DNA of 26,127 nucleotides from UBA920 sp964424635 (GCA_964424635.1 CAYRJC010000008.1:1-26127), one strand, 5' to 3'. Shown: positions 6,895 to 15,228, numbered from the stretch's first letter. Numbers and translations are program-made. The notes: generated by a model from the letters alone, not told the origin.

Positions 6895-9800
6895 ATGAAT
6901 CAAAATACCCTTACTCAAATTAAAAAGCGCAGCGGTGAAATCGTTTCTTTTGATACTACAAAGATAGAAATCGCAATTAGTAAAGCATATGTTGAGGTTA
7001 ATTTTAAAACCGACCAGCCTCTTACTAAAAGTATTACAGAATCTTTTATTTCTGATTTATCAGAAAGCTTCTTGGACCGTGTGCCAAGCGTGGAAGATGT
7101 TCAAAATACTGTAGAGCGTAAATTAATGGAGCAAGGTTTGTTTGATGTAGCCAAGGCTTATATTATTTATCGTTACGAACATACCAAGGAGCGAGAAGTG
7201 GCTAAGGCAGCAGTTCTAGAAAAAATTCAATCAGATCAATTGATGGTCACTAAGCGTAATGGCCAAAAAGAAGCTTTTTCTTTGCCTAAAGTACAAGCTA
7301 GTTTGGAAAAGATTCTAGGAGAATATGCCGGAGATGTTGATGTTAATTTGATAATGAATCAGCTTCGTCTAGAGCTTTATGAGGATATTACTACTAGCGA
7401 AATCGAGCGTGCTTTGATCATGGTTCTTCGATCTTTTATTGAAAAAGATCCAGGTTATTCTTATGTTGCAGCCCGAGCATTAACAAATAAATTATATAAA
7501 GAGGTTATTGGTGCTGATGAAATTAATTTTGAACCAAAAGCTTTAGAAACTCAGATTCGTCAAACTTTTATCAAGCGTATTCAAGAAGGTGTATCTTTGG
7601 GTCGTCTTGATCCTCGAATGCTAACTTTTAACTTAGAATATTTAGCTTCAGAATTGGTTAATGAGCGAGATGGTCTTTTGAATTATTTAGGGATTCAAAC
7701 TTTAAATGACCGCTATTTTACTAAACATCCAGAAACCAAGAAAATTTTAGAAACCCCACAAATGTTTTGGATGCGTGTGGCAATGGGTGTAGCTTTGCAA
7801 GAAAAAGATAAAGAAGCTCGAGCAGTAGAGTTTTATAGGATTAATTCTACTTTGCATTTTGTACCGTCTTCTCCAACTTTGTTCCATGCGGGAACAGTTC
7901 ACCCTCAACTTTCTTCTTGTTACCTAACAACAATCGAAGATGATCTTAGTAATATTTTTAAATCTATTGGTGATAATGCCCAGATGTCCAAGTGGGCTGG
8001 TGGAGTAGCTAATGACTGGAGCAAGCTTCGCGGCACCGGCGCATTCATTAAACGTACAGGTGTAGAAAGCCAGGGTGTAATTCCTTTCTTAAAAATTGCT
8101 AATGATACTACAATTGCAATTAATCGTAGCGGACGCCGCCGTGGAGCGACTTGTGCTTATTTAGAAACTTGGCACTGGGATATCGAAGACTTTTTGGATC
8201 TCCGTAAAAATACTGGTGATGATCGCCGCCGTACTCATGATATGAATACCGCTAACTGGGTACCTGATTTATTTATGGAACGAGTAAAAAATGGTGGTAT
8301 GTGGTCTTTGTTTTCTCCAGATGAAGTTCAAGATCTCCATGAAATTTATGGTGCAGAATTCAAAAAGCGTTATGAAAAATATGAACAAGAGGGTCTGGCA
8401 GGTAACTTGCATTTATTCCGACAAATGCCAGCAAAGGATTTATGGAAGAAAATGCTAACTTCTTTGTTCGAAACTGGTCATCCATGGGTTACCTTTAAGG
8501 ATCCGTCTAATATTCGTAGTCCGCAAGATCATGCTGGAGTGGTGCACAGTTCTAATCTTTGTACCGAAATTACCCTTAATACTACAGCAGAAGAAACCGC
8601 AGTTTGTAACTTGGGTTCTATCAACCTAGCTAAGCATACTCGCAATGGTCAATTAGATGTTGAAAAAATTCAATACACAGTTACTATCGCAATGAGAATG
8701 TTGGATAATGTAATTGATCTTAATTTCTATCCTACAATCGAAGGTAGGAATTCTAACTTAAAACATCGTCCGGTTGGACTTGGGGTAATGGGTTTCCATG
8801 ACGCGCTTTATCAAATGGGAATTAATTTTGATAGTGAAGATATGGTCGAACTAGCTGACCGCAGTCAGGAAGCAATCAGTTATTATGCGATTTTGGCATC
8901 TAGTCAGCTGGCAAAAGAACGGGGCAGTTATGCTTCATTCCGTGGGTCTAAGTGGGATCGAGGTATCTTACCTGTTGATACAATTGCTTTATTAGAAAAA
9001 GAGCGTGGTATAGAAATTCCTGTTTCTCGTGGTGGGCAAATGGATTGGAATATTGTCCGAGAATCTATTCGCGAAAATGGTATGCGTAATTCTAACTGTA
9101 TGGCTATTGCTCCAACAGCAACAATTTCTAATATTTCTGGAGCCATTCCTTCTATCGAGCCAATTTATAAAAACATTTACGTTAAAGCCAATATTTCTGG
9201 AGACTTCGTTGTAGTTAATCCGCACTTAATAAAAGATCTTAAAGCTCGGGGTTTATGGAATGAGGAAATGCTTACTAAGTTAAAATTTTATGACGGTAGA
9301 GTTACAGAAATTCCTAATGTTCCTCAAGAACTAAAAGATAAGTATAAAGAAGTTTTCGAAATTGATCCTCGTTGGTTGATTAAAGCAGCAGCTTACCGCG
9401 GAAAGTGGATTGATCAAAGCCAGTCACTTAATATCTTTTATGCTGGAAAGTCAGGTAAGGATATTAATGATATTTATTTGTATGCTTGGGATATGGGTGT
9501 TAAAACTACTTATTACCTTCGTACAATGGCTGCTTCTCAAGTTGAAAAATCCACTGTTAATACTACAGAATTTGGTAATACCCATATTCGTGGTGGAAAT
9601 AGCGCACCAGATGTAGTAGCTCAGCAGCCAGTAGAAGTTCCTCAACAGCAGCCAGTTCCAGAAATTGTTATGGCAGCAACTATGTCTTCTGTACAGTCAC
9701 CGGTTAGTGTGTCTGCACCTATCGAAGTTACAGAAACAATATCAGAAACTATTATCACTCCGGACTCTAACAAGATAGTACAAGAATCTTTTACTATCAA

Positions 9801-9948
9801 AGTTGAGCCAGAACCAACTACTGCTAGTCTTGGTGCGATGTTTGGGTTAGCTACTGAATCAGTTGGTGATGTCCCTGCATCTTCTTTGCAACAAACCGAA
9901 TTCAAGATGTGTCGCTTAGAAGATCAAGACTGTGAATCTTGTCAGTAA
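6895..9948 (+). CDS. nrdA: Class I ribonucleotide reductase, large subunit
   Basis: A 1017-residue alpha subunit that reduces ribonucleoside diphosphates to deoxy forms. Two ATP-cones sit at the N-terminus (about 8-95, QIKKRSGEIVSFDTTKIEIA; about 117-205, MVTKRNGQKEAFSLPKVQAS), where ATP and dATP set overall activity. The ten-stranded barrel follows. C342 (LSSCYLTT) and C571 (AVCNLGSINL) are the redox pair, and N554, C556 and E558 (NLCTEITL) form the active site with C556 as the thiyl residue. Y873-Y874 carry the radical to the small subunit. A linker of about 80 residues rich in Pro, Gln, Val and Thr leads to the C-terminal shuttle cysteines in CRLEDQDCESCQ (C1013, C1016). No Shine-Dalgarno sequence is visible. 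nrdB follows after 41 bp, and the operon is predicted to be NrdR-controlled. Confidence 0.96.
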   Translation: MNQNTLTQIKKRSGEIVSFDTTKIEIAISKAYVEVNFKTDQPLTKSITESFISDLSESFLDRVPSVEDVQNTVERKLMEQGLFDVAKAYIIYRYEHTKEREVAKAAVLEKIQSDQLMVTKRNGQKEAFSLPKVQASLEKILGEYAGDVDVNLIMNQLRLELYEDITTSEIERALIMVLRSFIEKDPGYSYVAARALTNKLYKEVIGADEINFEPKALETQIRQTFIKRIQEGVSLGRLDPRMLTFNLEYLASELVNERDGLLNYLGIQTLNDRYFTKHPETKKILETPQMFWMRVAMGVALQEKDKEARAVEFYRINSTLHFVPSSPTLFHAGTVHPQLSSCYLTTIEDDLSNIFKSIGDNAQMSKWAGGVANDWSKLRGTGAFIKRTGVESQGVIPFLKIANDTTIAINRSGRRRGATCAYLETWHWDIEDFLDLRKNTGDDRRRTHDMNTANWVPDLFMERVKNGGMWSLFSPDEVQDLHEIYGAEFKKRYEKYEQEGLAGNLHLFRQMPAKDLWKKMLTSLFETGHPWVTFKDPSNIRSPQDHAGVVHSSNLCTEITLNTTAEETAVCNLGSINLAKHTRNGQLDVEKIQYTVTIAMRMLDNVIDLNFYPTIEGRNSNLKHRPVGLGVMGFHDALYQMGINFDSEDMVELADRSQEAISYYAILASSQLAKERGSYASFRGSKWDRGILPVDTIALLEKERGIEIPVSRGGQMDWNIVRESIRENGMRNSNCMAIAPTATISNISGAIPSIEPIYKNIYVKANISGDFVVVNPHLIKDLKARGLWNEEMLTKLKFYDGRVTEIPNVPQELKDKYKEVFEIDPRWLIKAAAYRGKWIDQSQSLNIFYAGKSGKDINDIYLYAWDMGVKTTYYLRTMAASQVEKSTVNTTEFGNTHIRGGNSAPDVVAQQPVEVPQQQPVPEIVMAATMSSVQSPVSVSAPIEVTETISETIITPDSNKIVQESFTIKVEPEPTTASLGAMFGLATESVGDVPASSLQQTEFKMCRLEDQDCESCQ

Positions 9949-9989
9949 TATTTAACCAAAAAATAAGGAAATAAGTTTAATAATTATAT

Positions 9990-11024
9990 ATGCCAATTCA
10001 AAAAACTGACCAACGAGTAAATATTAATGATCGCCGAATTATTAATGGTAAGGATGCTGATGTTATTCAGTTGTACCCAATGAAGCATACCTTTGCTTGG
10101 GATGCTTATAACGCTGGAAATGCTAATCACTGGCTTCCAACTGAGATTGGGATGCAATTAGATATTGAACAATGGAAGAATCCGGGCGTTCTTACAGAAG
10201 ATGAACGCAATGCTTTTCAAACAGTATTAGGGTTTTTCACTACTGCGGATTCGATTGCTGCAAATAATATCGTGATGGCGATTTATAAACATATTACTTC
10301 TCCGGAATGCCGATTGTATTTGCTTCGTCAGGGTTACGAAGAGGCTATTCATACTCATGCTTATCAGTATATTGTTCAAAGCTTGGGGTTGGATGAAGGA
10401 AAAATCTTTAATATGTATCGTGAAGTTGGTGCGATTTACGATAAAGCTTCTTTTGTATTGAGCTTTAATGAAGGGATTTTTAACTCTGATTTTAAAACTG
10501 GTACTTTTGAATCTGATCAAAAGTTTTTAGAAAACTTAGTTGTGGCCTGCATGATTATGGAAGGAATTTTCTTTTACAGTGCTTTTGCGGTAATGTTTGG
10601 TTTCCAGCGCCAAAAGAAAATGGTTGGTAGTGCTGAGCAGATCCAATATATTATGCGCGATGAATCTCAGCATTTAAACTTCGGTATTAATTTGATCAAT
10701 ACTATTAAGGCCGAACAGCCAGAATTGTGGACCCCAGAGTTCCAGCAGCACGTAATTAATTTGGTAAAAGAAGCTGCTGTCTTGGAGTATACTTTTGCTC
10801 AAACTGTTTTTCCAAAGGGTATATTTGGTATGAATGCCGAAGGTTTTAAACAGTACATTGAACATATTGCTGACCGTCGATTAAATAGCATTGGCTTGGC
10901 ATCTCAGTTTAATGTTGAAAATCCTTTCCCATGGATGTCTGAAGCAGTAGATTTGAATAAAGAAAAGAACTTCTTTGAAACCCGAGTTACAGAATATCAG
11001 ACCGGTGGTACCTTGGATTGGTAA
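9990..11024 (+). CDS. nrdB: Class I ribonucleotide reductase, small subunit
   Basis: A 344-residue ferritin-like beta subunit that makes and stores the radical for NrdA. The dinuclear metal ligands are all present: D87 (TTADSIAANN), E118 and H121 (EAIHTHAY), E191 (MIMEGIFF), and E225 and H228 (RDESQHLNFG). The radical tyrosine is retained as Y125, so it is not a class Ic (Phe) enzyme. The C-terminus EYQTGGTLDW supplies the tail that docks on the large subunit. A weak purine-rich stretch (AAGGAAATAAG) lies about 20 bases upstream, too far for a normal ribosome site. It is the last gene of nrdR-nrdA-nrdB; a long palindrome follows 22 bp after the stop. Whether the metal site holds iron or manganese cannot be told; no nrdI or nrdH is present in the window. 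Confidence 0.95.
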   Translation: MPIQKTDQRVNINDRRIINGKDADVIQLYPMKHTFAWDAYNAGNANHWLPTEIGMQLDIEQWKNPGVLTEDERNAFQTVLGFFTTADSIAANNIVMAIYKHITSPECRLYLLRQGYEEAIHTHAYQYIVQSLGLDEGKIFNMYREVGAIYDKASFVLSFNEGIFNSDFKTGTFESDQKFLENLVVACMIMEGIFFYSAFAVMFGFQRQKKMVGSAEQIQYIMRDESQHLNFGINLINTIKAEQPELWTPEFQQHVINLVKEAAVLEYTFAQTVFPKGIFGMNAEGFKQYIEHIADRRLNSIGLASQFNVENPFPWMSEAVDLNKEKNFFETRVTEYQTGGTLDW

Positions 11025-11046
11025 ATCCGAGAAATATTATTAAAGT

Positions 11047-11130
11047 TAAACAGAAAACTACTGATTCTCTCACTAGTCCTCGCCATTTCATGGCTGCGGA
11101 ATCGTTCGAGAATCAGTAGTTTTCTGTTTA
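11047..11130. repeat. 84-nt palindromic element A
   Basis: A perfect 23-bp inverted repeat (11047-11069 with 11108-11130) encloses 38 nt. Inside, GCCAT/ATGGC forms a hairpin with a TTC loop, flanked by CCTC and TGCGG. No T-run follows on either side, so it is not an ordinary terminator. It sits between nrdB and a consensus promoter that begins 12 bp downstream. It has the same length as, and shares core strings with, the element at 16401-16484. It could be a REP/MITE-like repeat, a small RNA or an RNA-processing hairpin. Confidence 0.75.
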
Positions 11131-11141
11131 CTTAAGTAACA

Positions 11142-11170
11142 TTGACAAATCATTCGTTAGCCAATATAAT
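11142..11170 (+). promoter_or_regulatory. Consensus sigma70-type promoter
   Basis: TTGACA (11142-11147), a 17-bp spacer and TATAAT (11165-11170) match the housekeeping consensus exactly. Transcription would start near 11177, ahead of the AGGAGG ribosome site at 11194-11199 and ATG 11205. Confidence 0.9.
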
Positions 11171-11204
11171 ATTGAGTTATTATAAAGTATCGAAGGAGGA
11201 AAAT

Positions 11205-12233
11205 ATGGGAAAAAATATTTCGTTGATAATGATTGATCAAAGATTCGATAGTAAAGTTGGTGAATTAAGTTTACCTTCTGATATTCGTGGCAGTTTGATT
11301 GCTCGTTTGGTTAACAATAAGAATAAAGATTTAGCAACGACAGAAACATCATTTTGGCCTGAATTTAAGAAGAGGTTTAGTGGTGTAATGATTGAATCAT
11401 TTTTATGTTCTTTATTGTCTTCGCTTATAATTTTATTAATCGTCTGTTTATCTTTAATTTCGTTTGACCAAATCTTTGGTATTAATACTAAATCAATTGC
11501 TTTAATAGCAGTGCTTGTCTCTTTTTTTATACCCTTAGGTCTTGGATTATTGGTTGGTTTGGGTTTATTAATTAATAAATCACATAAAAGTCTTAAATCA
11601 ATTATTAATTCTCGTATAGATATTATAGAAAAGCACGAACAAGATGTTCAGATGCTTTTTACTGACCCAGTGTTTTTTTTAACTCGGGCGATTGCTTATT
11701 GTAAGGATCAACAATGTGATTTTAAGAGAGAAATAGACAAGCTTCAATCTGATTTTAAGATCGCGGTTACTGAGCCGCGAGAATTTTATCGTGATACTAA
11801 GAAGCAGTGTAAGGAAGATTTAAAGCAATTAAATGAAGTTGAGCCAGACCTTGTACCCAATATTAATGTGTTTATTTCTGCCAAGCAGGCTAAAATATCT
11901 GATTGTAATCAGAAGTTGCAAGAGATTCTACCTCTGGAGTTAAAAATCAACGAACAAATCGCTCAGGTGAAAGAAAAAGCTGAGGCAGTTCATCTCGGTA
12001 TTGAAGGTTTGGTTGAGTTAAAAACTCAACATGAATCTCTAGNNNNNNNNNNTGATTATGATAGTGTTATAGTAAGTCGTCGTGAGGAGGCTTTGAATCG
12101 AATTATAGCAAGTCTGGAACGATTAGAAGCCAATATGCAATTTATTTCTCATGGTATCAAAGACATTGTTGAAACGATTCCAGAACCAGACCGGTTTATA
12201 TTAAAAGGATCTACTTTACAATTATCAGTATAG
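11205..12233 (+). CDS. Membrane protein with coiled-coil tail, unknown function
   Basis: The frame is 343 codons long from ATG 11205, chosen because AGGAGG lies six bases upstream; an upstream TTG at 11142 is the promoter -35 and cannot be the start. A soluble N-terminal region of about 65 residues is followed by two closely spaced membrane helices (about 67-88 and 98-122; LLSSLIILLIVCLSLISF and IPLGLGLLVGLGLLI). A long charged, Lys/Glu/Gln-rich region then follows that should be coiled coil in the cytoplasm. No family is recognised. Ten Ns at 12043-12052 interrupt the coding sequence; the frame is open on both sides, but the true missing length is unknown. It is transcribed alone from a strong promoter and ends in a terminator shared with the convergent PaaX-like gene. 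Confidence 0.7.
   Translation: MGKNISLIMIDQRFDSKVGELSLPSDIRGSLIARLVNNKNKDLATTETSFWPEFKKRFSGVMIESFLCSLLSSLIILLIVCLSLISFDQIFGINTKSIALIAVLVSFFIPLGLGLLVGLGLLINKSHKSLKSIINSRIDIIEKHEQDVQMLFTDPVFFLTRAIAYCKDQQCDFKREIDKLQSDFKIAVTEPREFYRDTKKQCKEDLKQLNEVEPDLVPNINVFISAKQAKISDCNQKLQEILPLELKINEQIAQVKEKAEAVHLGIEGLVELKTQHESLXXXXDYDSVIVSRREEALNRIIASLERLEANMQFISHGIKDIVETIPEPDRFILKGSTLQLSV
12043..12052. other. Assembly gap of 10 Ns
   Basis: Ten undetermined bases lie inside the membrane coiled-coil gene. The round number suggests a scaffolding placeholder, so the real spacing is uncertain and the protein sequence here is provisional. Confidence 0.95.
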
Positions 12234-12265
12234 CTTACTGTATCTTTTGATACACAAAGAAAGCC

Positions 12266-12297
12266 AAAACCGCAAGAATTTTCTTACGGTTTTTTTG
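12266..12297. terminator. Bidirectional terminator between convergent genes
   Basis: AAAACCG-C-AAGAA pairs with TTCTT-A-CGGTTTT (12266-12294), followed by T's on the plus strand, with an A-run on the left giving T's on the minus strand. It lies between the ends of the membrane coiled-coil gene and the PaaX-like gene. Confidence 0.8.
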
Positions 12298-12777
12298 TTA
12301 TTCATCAAACAATTTCTCCAAATCTTTTGTAACGTTAATATCTGAAGTTTTGATAAGTCGAATGAAGAACTGCTTGGCTAGTTCATTTAATTCTTCTTCA
12401 ATTTCCGGAGCGATTTTATAAGGGGACATCCAAATACTGTTTTGCCATTTTTTGAATCCTAAAGAAACTAGTTTAGCGCGGAGTACGCTGCGAACATGAC
12501 GCTGGGTTTCGGGAATATCAAATATTACCATCTTCCAAATCCCATCCCGCTCTTTACTAATTGTGTGCATTAAAATACTGGCTTCTTCGCTGACATTGTA
12601 ACGATCAGATTCTAGATTAACTACGCCTTGTGTGGTTAATCTAAACATTGTATCGTATATTTTTTTCTTATTAGCTTGGTTGCCGAACTTTTCATACAAC
12701 TGATGCAGCATTTGCGGACCTTGAGCTTTTATATGAAGAAGAATTTCTTGAGAGAATTGCGAAATAGGGCGGGGCAT
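12298..12777 (-). CDS. PaaX-like regulator with Cas2-type ferredoxin fold
   Basis: A 159-residue protein. Residues about 8-75 form a winged-helix region (ILLHIKAQGPQMLHQLYEKFG, KIYDTMFRLTTQGVVNLESDRY). Residues about 83-130 (WKMVIFDIPETQRHVRSVLR, LGFKKWQNSIWMSPY) match the Cas2-like domain of PaaX regulators, including the Asp after the first strand and the Gly-Phe-x-x-x-Gln-x-Ser-x-W/Y block. PaaX proteins repress phenylacetate genes in proteobacteria, but no such genes are here, and the target of these stand-alone versions is unknown. It is not a CRISPR Cas2: it has an N-terminal DNA-binding domain and there is no array or cas gene in the window. It starts at ATG 12777 with no clear Shine-Dalgarno sequence and is transcribed toward the shared terminator. 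Confidence 0.75.
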   Translation of the reverse strand: MPRPISQFSQEILLHIKAQGPQMLHQLYEKFGNQANKKKIYDTMFRLTTQGVVNLESDRYNVSEEASILMHTISKERDGIWKMVIFDIPETQRHVRSVLRAKLVSLGFKKWQNSIWMSPYKIAPEIEEELNELAKQFFIRLIKTSDINVTKDLEKLFDE

Positions 12778-12880
12778 AGGAGATTAATTTAACGTAAATT
12801 TATCATACATTTTAATATTTATACTCGTCAAGTATAAAAAGTGAAATAAGTTGACAAAAGCTCTCTTTACTTTAAAAATA

Positions 12881-12889
12881 TGCTATAAT
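12881..12889 (+). promoter_or_regulatory. Extended -10 promoter for the HTH gene
   Basis: TGCTATAAT is a TG-extended -10 box with a perfect TATAAT at 12884-12889. A TTGACA at 12851 is 27 bp upstream, too far to serve as its -35. The start point would be near 12896, inside the longest version of the downstream reading frame. Confidence 0.55.
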
Positions 12890-12926
12890 ATTGAAAGCAA
12901 ATAAAAGTAAAGTTGAAACAAAAATA

Positions 12927-13892
12927 GTGGAGTCTATCTTAATACAAACTCAGTTTCCACATCGAATTTCTTTATCTCAAGCTGCCCAATTATCTGGTTA
13001 TCACCAAGATTATCTCGGACAGCTTTGCAGGCTTGGAAAATTGCGCGCTGCAAAAATCGGCCGTAATTGGTACACGACTCAATCAGAGCTCCAAGCTTTG
13101 ATTAGTACTTCTGAAGCTGAGGGCTTCTTTAAATCCCAGGCTAATTTGGAAGATGAATCAGTATCTAACTTAGATAGGCAAGTTGATTCTCAAGATCAAT
13201 CTGTAGATTCTGAAGAATCTTTGGGGAAGTTTTTTGGAAGAGAGCTAGATCAGGTATTTTTATCATCATCAAAAATCAGTGATGAAGATAATTCAAATAA
13301 CAATTTTGTAGTAAAGTCTCCAGTGATTACTTCTAATTACCTTATCAGTGAAGTTGATCAATTACCGATTCGTTTGGAGGAGCGTGTTAAACCTTCCAAA
13401 TCACACCACAGCCTTCAAACTTTAATTACAAAAATGAAGTTAGATGAGCTTAAAAATGAGGTTTTGGCTGTTACAGGTATAGTTGGGGAGATGTCCAATG
13501 AGGTCAAAAACCATTCTGAGATTTTAAATCATCATGAAGAGCTTTTATCCAAACTAACTAACTCAAGAAACGACTTAAGAGAAATCTATGCTCCTAGTTT
13601 GGATCTAAATGAAACTCAAAAACCTGCTTTGGATTTAGTTAATCTAAAAAATCAGTTAGAATCAGATTCGGTCCCATCTAGGGTGGTTTGGTTATGGCCG
13701 GCTTTCACTTTACTTTTAGCTATAGTGGTATCTGGGTTATTTGTATTTAGTTCTCGATCTGATATTTCTAATCAGCCACAAATGACTACGATTATTCACC
13801 GTCAAAATCAATCTGAAAATTTGAGCCCACAAGTAGCAGGTGATGTTGTTGATCAGCCCTTAGAAGTAACACCAGAACAACTATCACAATAA
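12927..13892 (+). CDS. Membrane-tethered HTH (excisionase-like) protein
   Basis: The N-terminal 60 residues form a MerR/excisionase-type helix-turn-helix: ISLSQAAQLSGYHQDYLGQLCRLGKLRAAKIGRNWYTTQSELQ, which by family binds DNA. A long Ser/Glu/Asp-rich region with a likely coiled coil (LKNEVLAVTGIVGEMSNEVKNH) follows. One transmembrane helix near residues 250-272 (VVWLWPAFTLLLAIVVSGLFVF of the frame) precedes a short extracytoplasmic tail of about 50 residues. This layout suggests DNA binding tied to the membrane. The frame opens at TTG 12891, but the promoter start point is near 12896, so GTG 12927 is my choice; the start is uncertain. The stop overlaps the next ATG by one base (TAATG), so it is coupled to a secreted protein. 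Confidence 0.7.
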   Translation: MESILIQTQFPHRISLSQAAQLSGYHQDYLGQLCRLGKLRAAKIGRNWYTTQSELQALISTSEAEGFFKSQANLEDESVSNLDRQVDSQDQSVDSEESLGKFFGRELDQVFLSSSKISDEDNSNNNFVVKSPVITSNYLISEVDQLPIRLEERVKPSKSHHSLQTLITKMKLDELKNEVLAVTGIVGEMSNEVKNHSEILNHHEELLSKLTNSRNDLREIYAPSLDLNETQKPALDLVNLKNQLESDSVPSRVVWLWPAFTLLLAIVVSGLFVFSSRSDISNQPQMTTIIHRQNQSENLSPQVAGDVVDQPLEVTPEQLSQ

Positions 13893-14482
13893 TGAAAGAA
13901 TCAATTTATAAAATTATTGCAATTACTACTATTTTACTTGGAGCTTTGGGTCCTCAGGTGGCTTCTGGTAACAATATTAATCAAGAATCAAGTTTTTATA
14001 AAGAGTCTTCCCCTCATGGTTCACAGTTATTGAAAGTTGTAACTCAGATCGAACCTTTGACTTTAGCTGTATCTAATACCGGTTCTGATTTAAATACTGC
14101 AAATTGTTCTAATTCAGATGGTCTTGGTTTGATGTTATGGCAAGGTTGTGTAGTTATTAATAATACTTTAGAAGTTTCGAAATCTAACACAGAAATCCTA
14201 GTTATTAATCAGCCCATAATGAGTCAACCTCAGCTGGATTTTTTTTTATCAAATCACTCTTTTTCTTTAAAAAATTTGGATGTATCTTTGTCTAAAACTT
14301 CATCATTGCATCCTACAGCAGGCCGGTCTGTGACTGCATTCCTTGTAAACATTTCAGGTTTAAAATTGAGTAGTTTTGAAAAGTCTTATCAACCACCTAG
14401 TTCAAAATTAGAATCGATCGAAATATATAAAAATTTGGATGTTCAATTTATGAATATGAATATAGTTAGTATGCGTTGTTGA
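13892..14482 (+). CDS. Secreted or periplasmic protein of unknown function
   Basis: A 196-residue protein that begins with a likely Sec signal peptide: MKESIYK, a hydrophobic run IIAITTILLGALGP, and a probable cleavage after VASG near residue 26. The mature part is Ser/Asn/Leu-rich and has two cysteines close together (ANCSNSDGLGLMLWQGCVV), which could form a disulfide, plus a C-terminal Cys as the final residue. No domain is recognised. It is translationally coupled to the membrane-tethered HTH gene by a one-base overlap and may interact with that protein's external tail (inference). It ends in TGA, showing that TGA is a stop in this genome, which argues against the Gracilibacteria/Absconditabacteria code. 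Confidence 0.65.
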   Translation: MKESIYKIIAITTILLGALGPQVASGNNINQESSFYKESSPHGSQLLKVVTQIEPLTLAVSNTGSDLNTANCSNSDGLGLMLWQGCVVINNTLEVSKSNTEILVINQPIMSQPQLDFFLSNHSFSLKNLDVSLSKTSSLHPTAGRSVTAFLVNISGLKLSSFEKSYQPPSSKLESIEIYKNLDVQFMNMNIVSMRC

Positions 14483-14526
14483 GTTTTACTATAAATATGT
14501 GAGTTAATTAATTAAAATAAATTATT

Positions 14527-15135
14527 ATGTCAGACGAAAATAAAATGAATAACTTAGATAATCAAGGCCCATCATCTATGATGGGTGGTATGAATCGCTC
14601 TAATGCAGGTCGTAACAATTTACCCTGGGTAATTTTGGCCGTTATAATCCTATTAATTGTTTTGGGGGTAGCTTTATTCCGTGATCGATTGTTTTCTGAT
14701 AAGCAAGATGGTAGAACAAATCAAGCTCAAGAACAAAAGTCTTCAGGTTATCAAGCAGTCTTTTTAACTAATGGCCAAGTTTACTTTGGAAAACTTTCTG
14801 ATGTCAGCGCTACTTACGCTACATTGAAAGATATTTATTATCTTCAGGTAGCTCCTCAACCAGCATTGCAAGGATCACAGAGTCAGGTTACTTCTCAACA
14901 GCAGCAGCAGTTATTGTTGGTTAAACTAGGTAAAGAATTACATGGTCCAGTTGACGAAATGAAAATTAATCGCGATCAAATTTTATTCTTTGAAGATATT
15001 AGAGAAGATGGTACTGTAATGACTAAGATTCGTGAGTATCAAGCTAATCCACCAGCTGATGATGCTCAGCAAACTCAAACTCAGACCCAAACTCCTGCTA
15101 CTACACCGACTACACCTACAACTTCTACAAAATAA
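14527..15135 (+). CDS. Single-span membrane-anchored protein, unknown
   Basis: A 202-residue protein. A polar Asn/Met/Gly-rich N-terminus of about 33 residues precedes one membrane helix (LPWVILAVIILLIVLGVALF). The rest is predicted outside the membrane, with a compact beta-rich domain starting at SGYQAVFLTNGQVYFGKLSD and containing TLKDIYYLQV and LLVKLGKELHGPVDEMKINRDQILFFEDI. A Gln-rich insert (QSQVTSQQQQQ) splits it, and the C-terminus is a low-complexity Gln/Thr/Pro tail. The pattern of short strands around TNGQVYFGKL suggests a small barrel, but I do not recognise the family. It is on the same strand as the HTH and secreted genes and ends in a strong terminator. No Shine-Dalgarno sequence precedes ATG 14527. 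Confidence 0.7.
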   Translation: MSDENKMNNLDNQGPSSMMGGMNRSNAGRNNLPWVILAVIILLIVLGVALFRDRLFSDKQDGRTNQAQEQKSSGYQAVFLTNGQVYFGKLSDVSATYATLKDIYYLQVAPQPALQGSQSQVTSQQQQQLLLVKLGKELHGPVDEMKINRDQILFFEDIREDGTVMTKIREYQANPPADDAQQTQTQTQTPATTPTTPTTSTK

Positions 15136-15148
15136 AATAGTTAAGGTA

Positions 15149-15192
15149 TTTAAAACCACTGAAATTAGTCAGTGGTTTTAAATTTATTTTTT
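15149..15192 (+). terminator. Rho-independent terminator, plus strand
   Basis: A 13-bp stem (15149-15161 with 15170-15182; CCACTG/CAGTGG at its core) is followed by TTTATTTTTT. It ends the 12927-15135 gene run. Confidence 0.85.
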
Positions 15193-15195
15193 ATA

Positions 15196-15225
15196 ATAAA
15201 ACCTCAGTTTAAACTGAGGTTTTAT
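15196..15225 (-). terminator. Terminator of the infC-rpmI-rplT operon
   Basis: ATAAAACCTCAG (15196-15207) pairs with CTGAGGTTTTAT (15214-15225) around TTTAAA. It lies just past the rplT stop, back to back with the plus-strand terminator of the convergent gene. Confidence 0.8.
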
Positions 15226-15228
15226 AAT

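Noticed and set aside
11142..11204. Longer start (TTG 11142) for the membrane coiled-coil gene
   Set aside because: The TTG is the first three bases of the -35 box; AGGAGG points to ATG 11205.
12298..12777. CRISPR-associated Cas2
   Set aside because: It has an N-terminal winged helix and PaaX-like layout, and no repeat array, cas1 or other cas gene is present.
12851..12889. TTGACA 12851 as the -35 partner of TATAAT 12884
   Set aside because: The spacer would be 27 bp; the TG-extended -10 can work without it.
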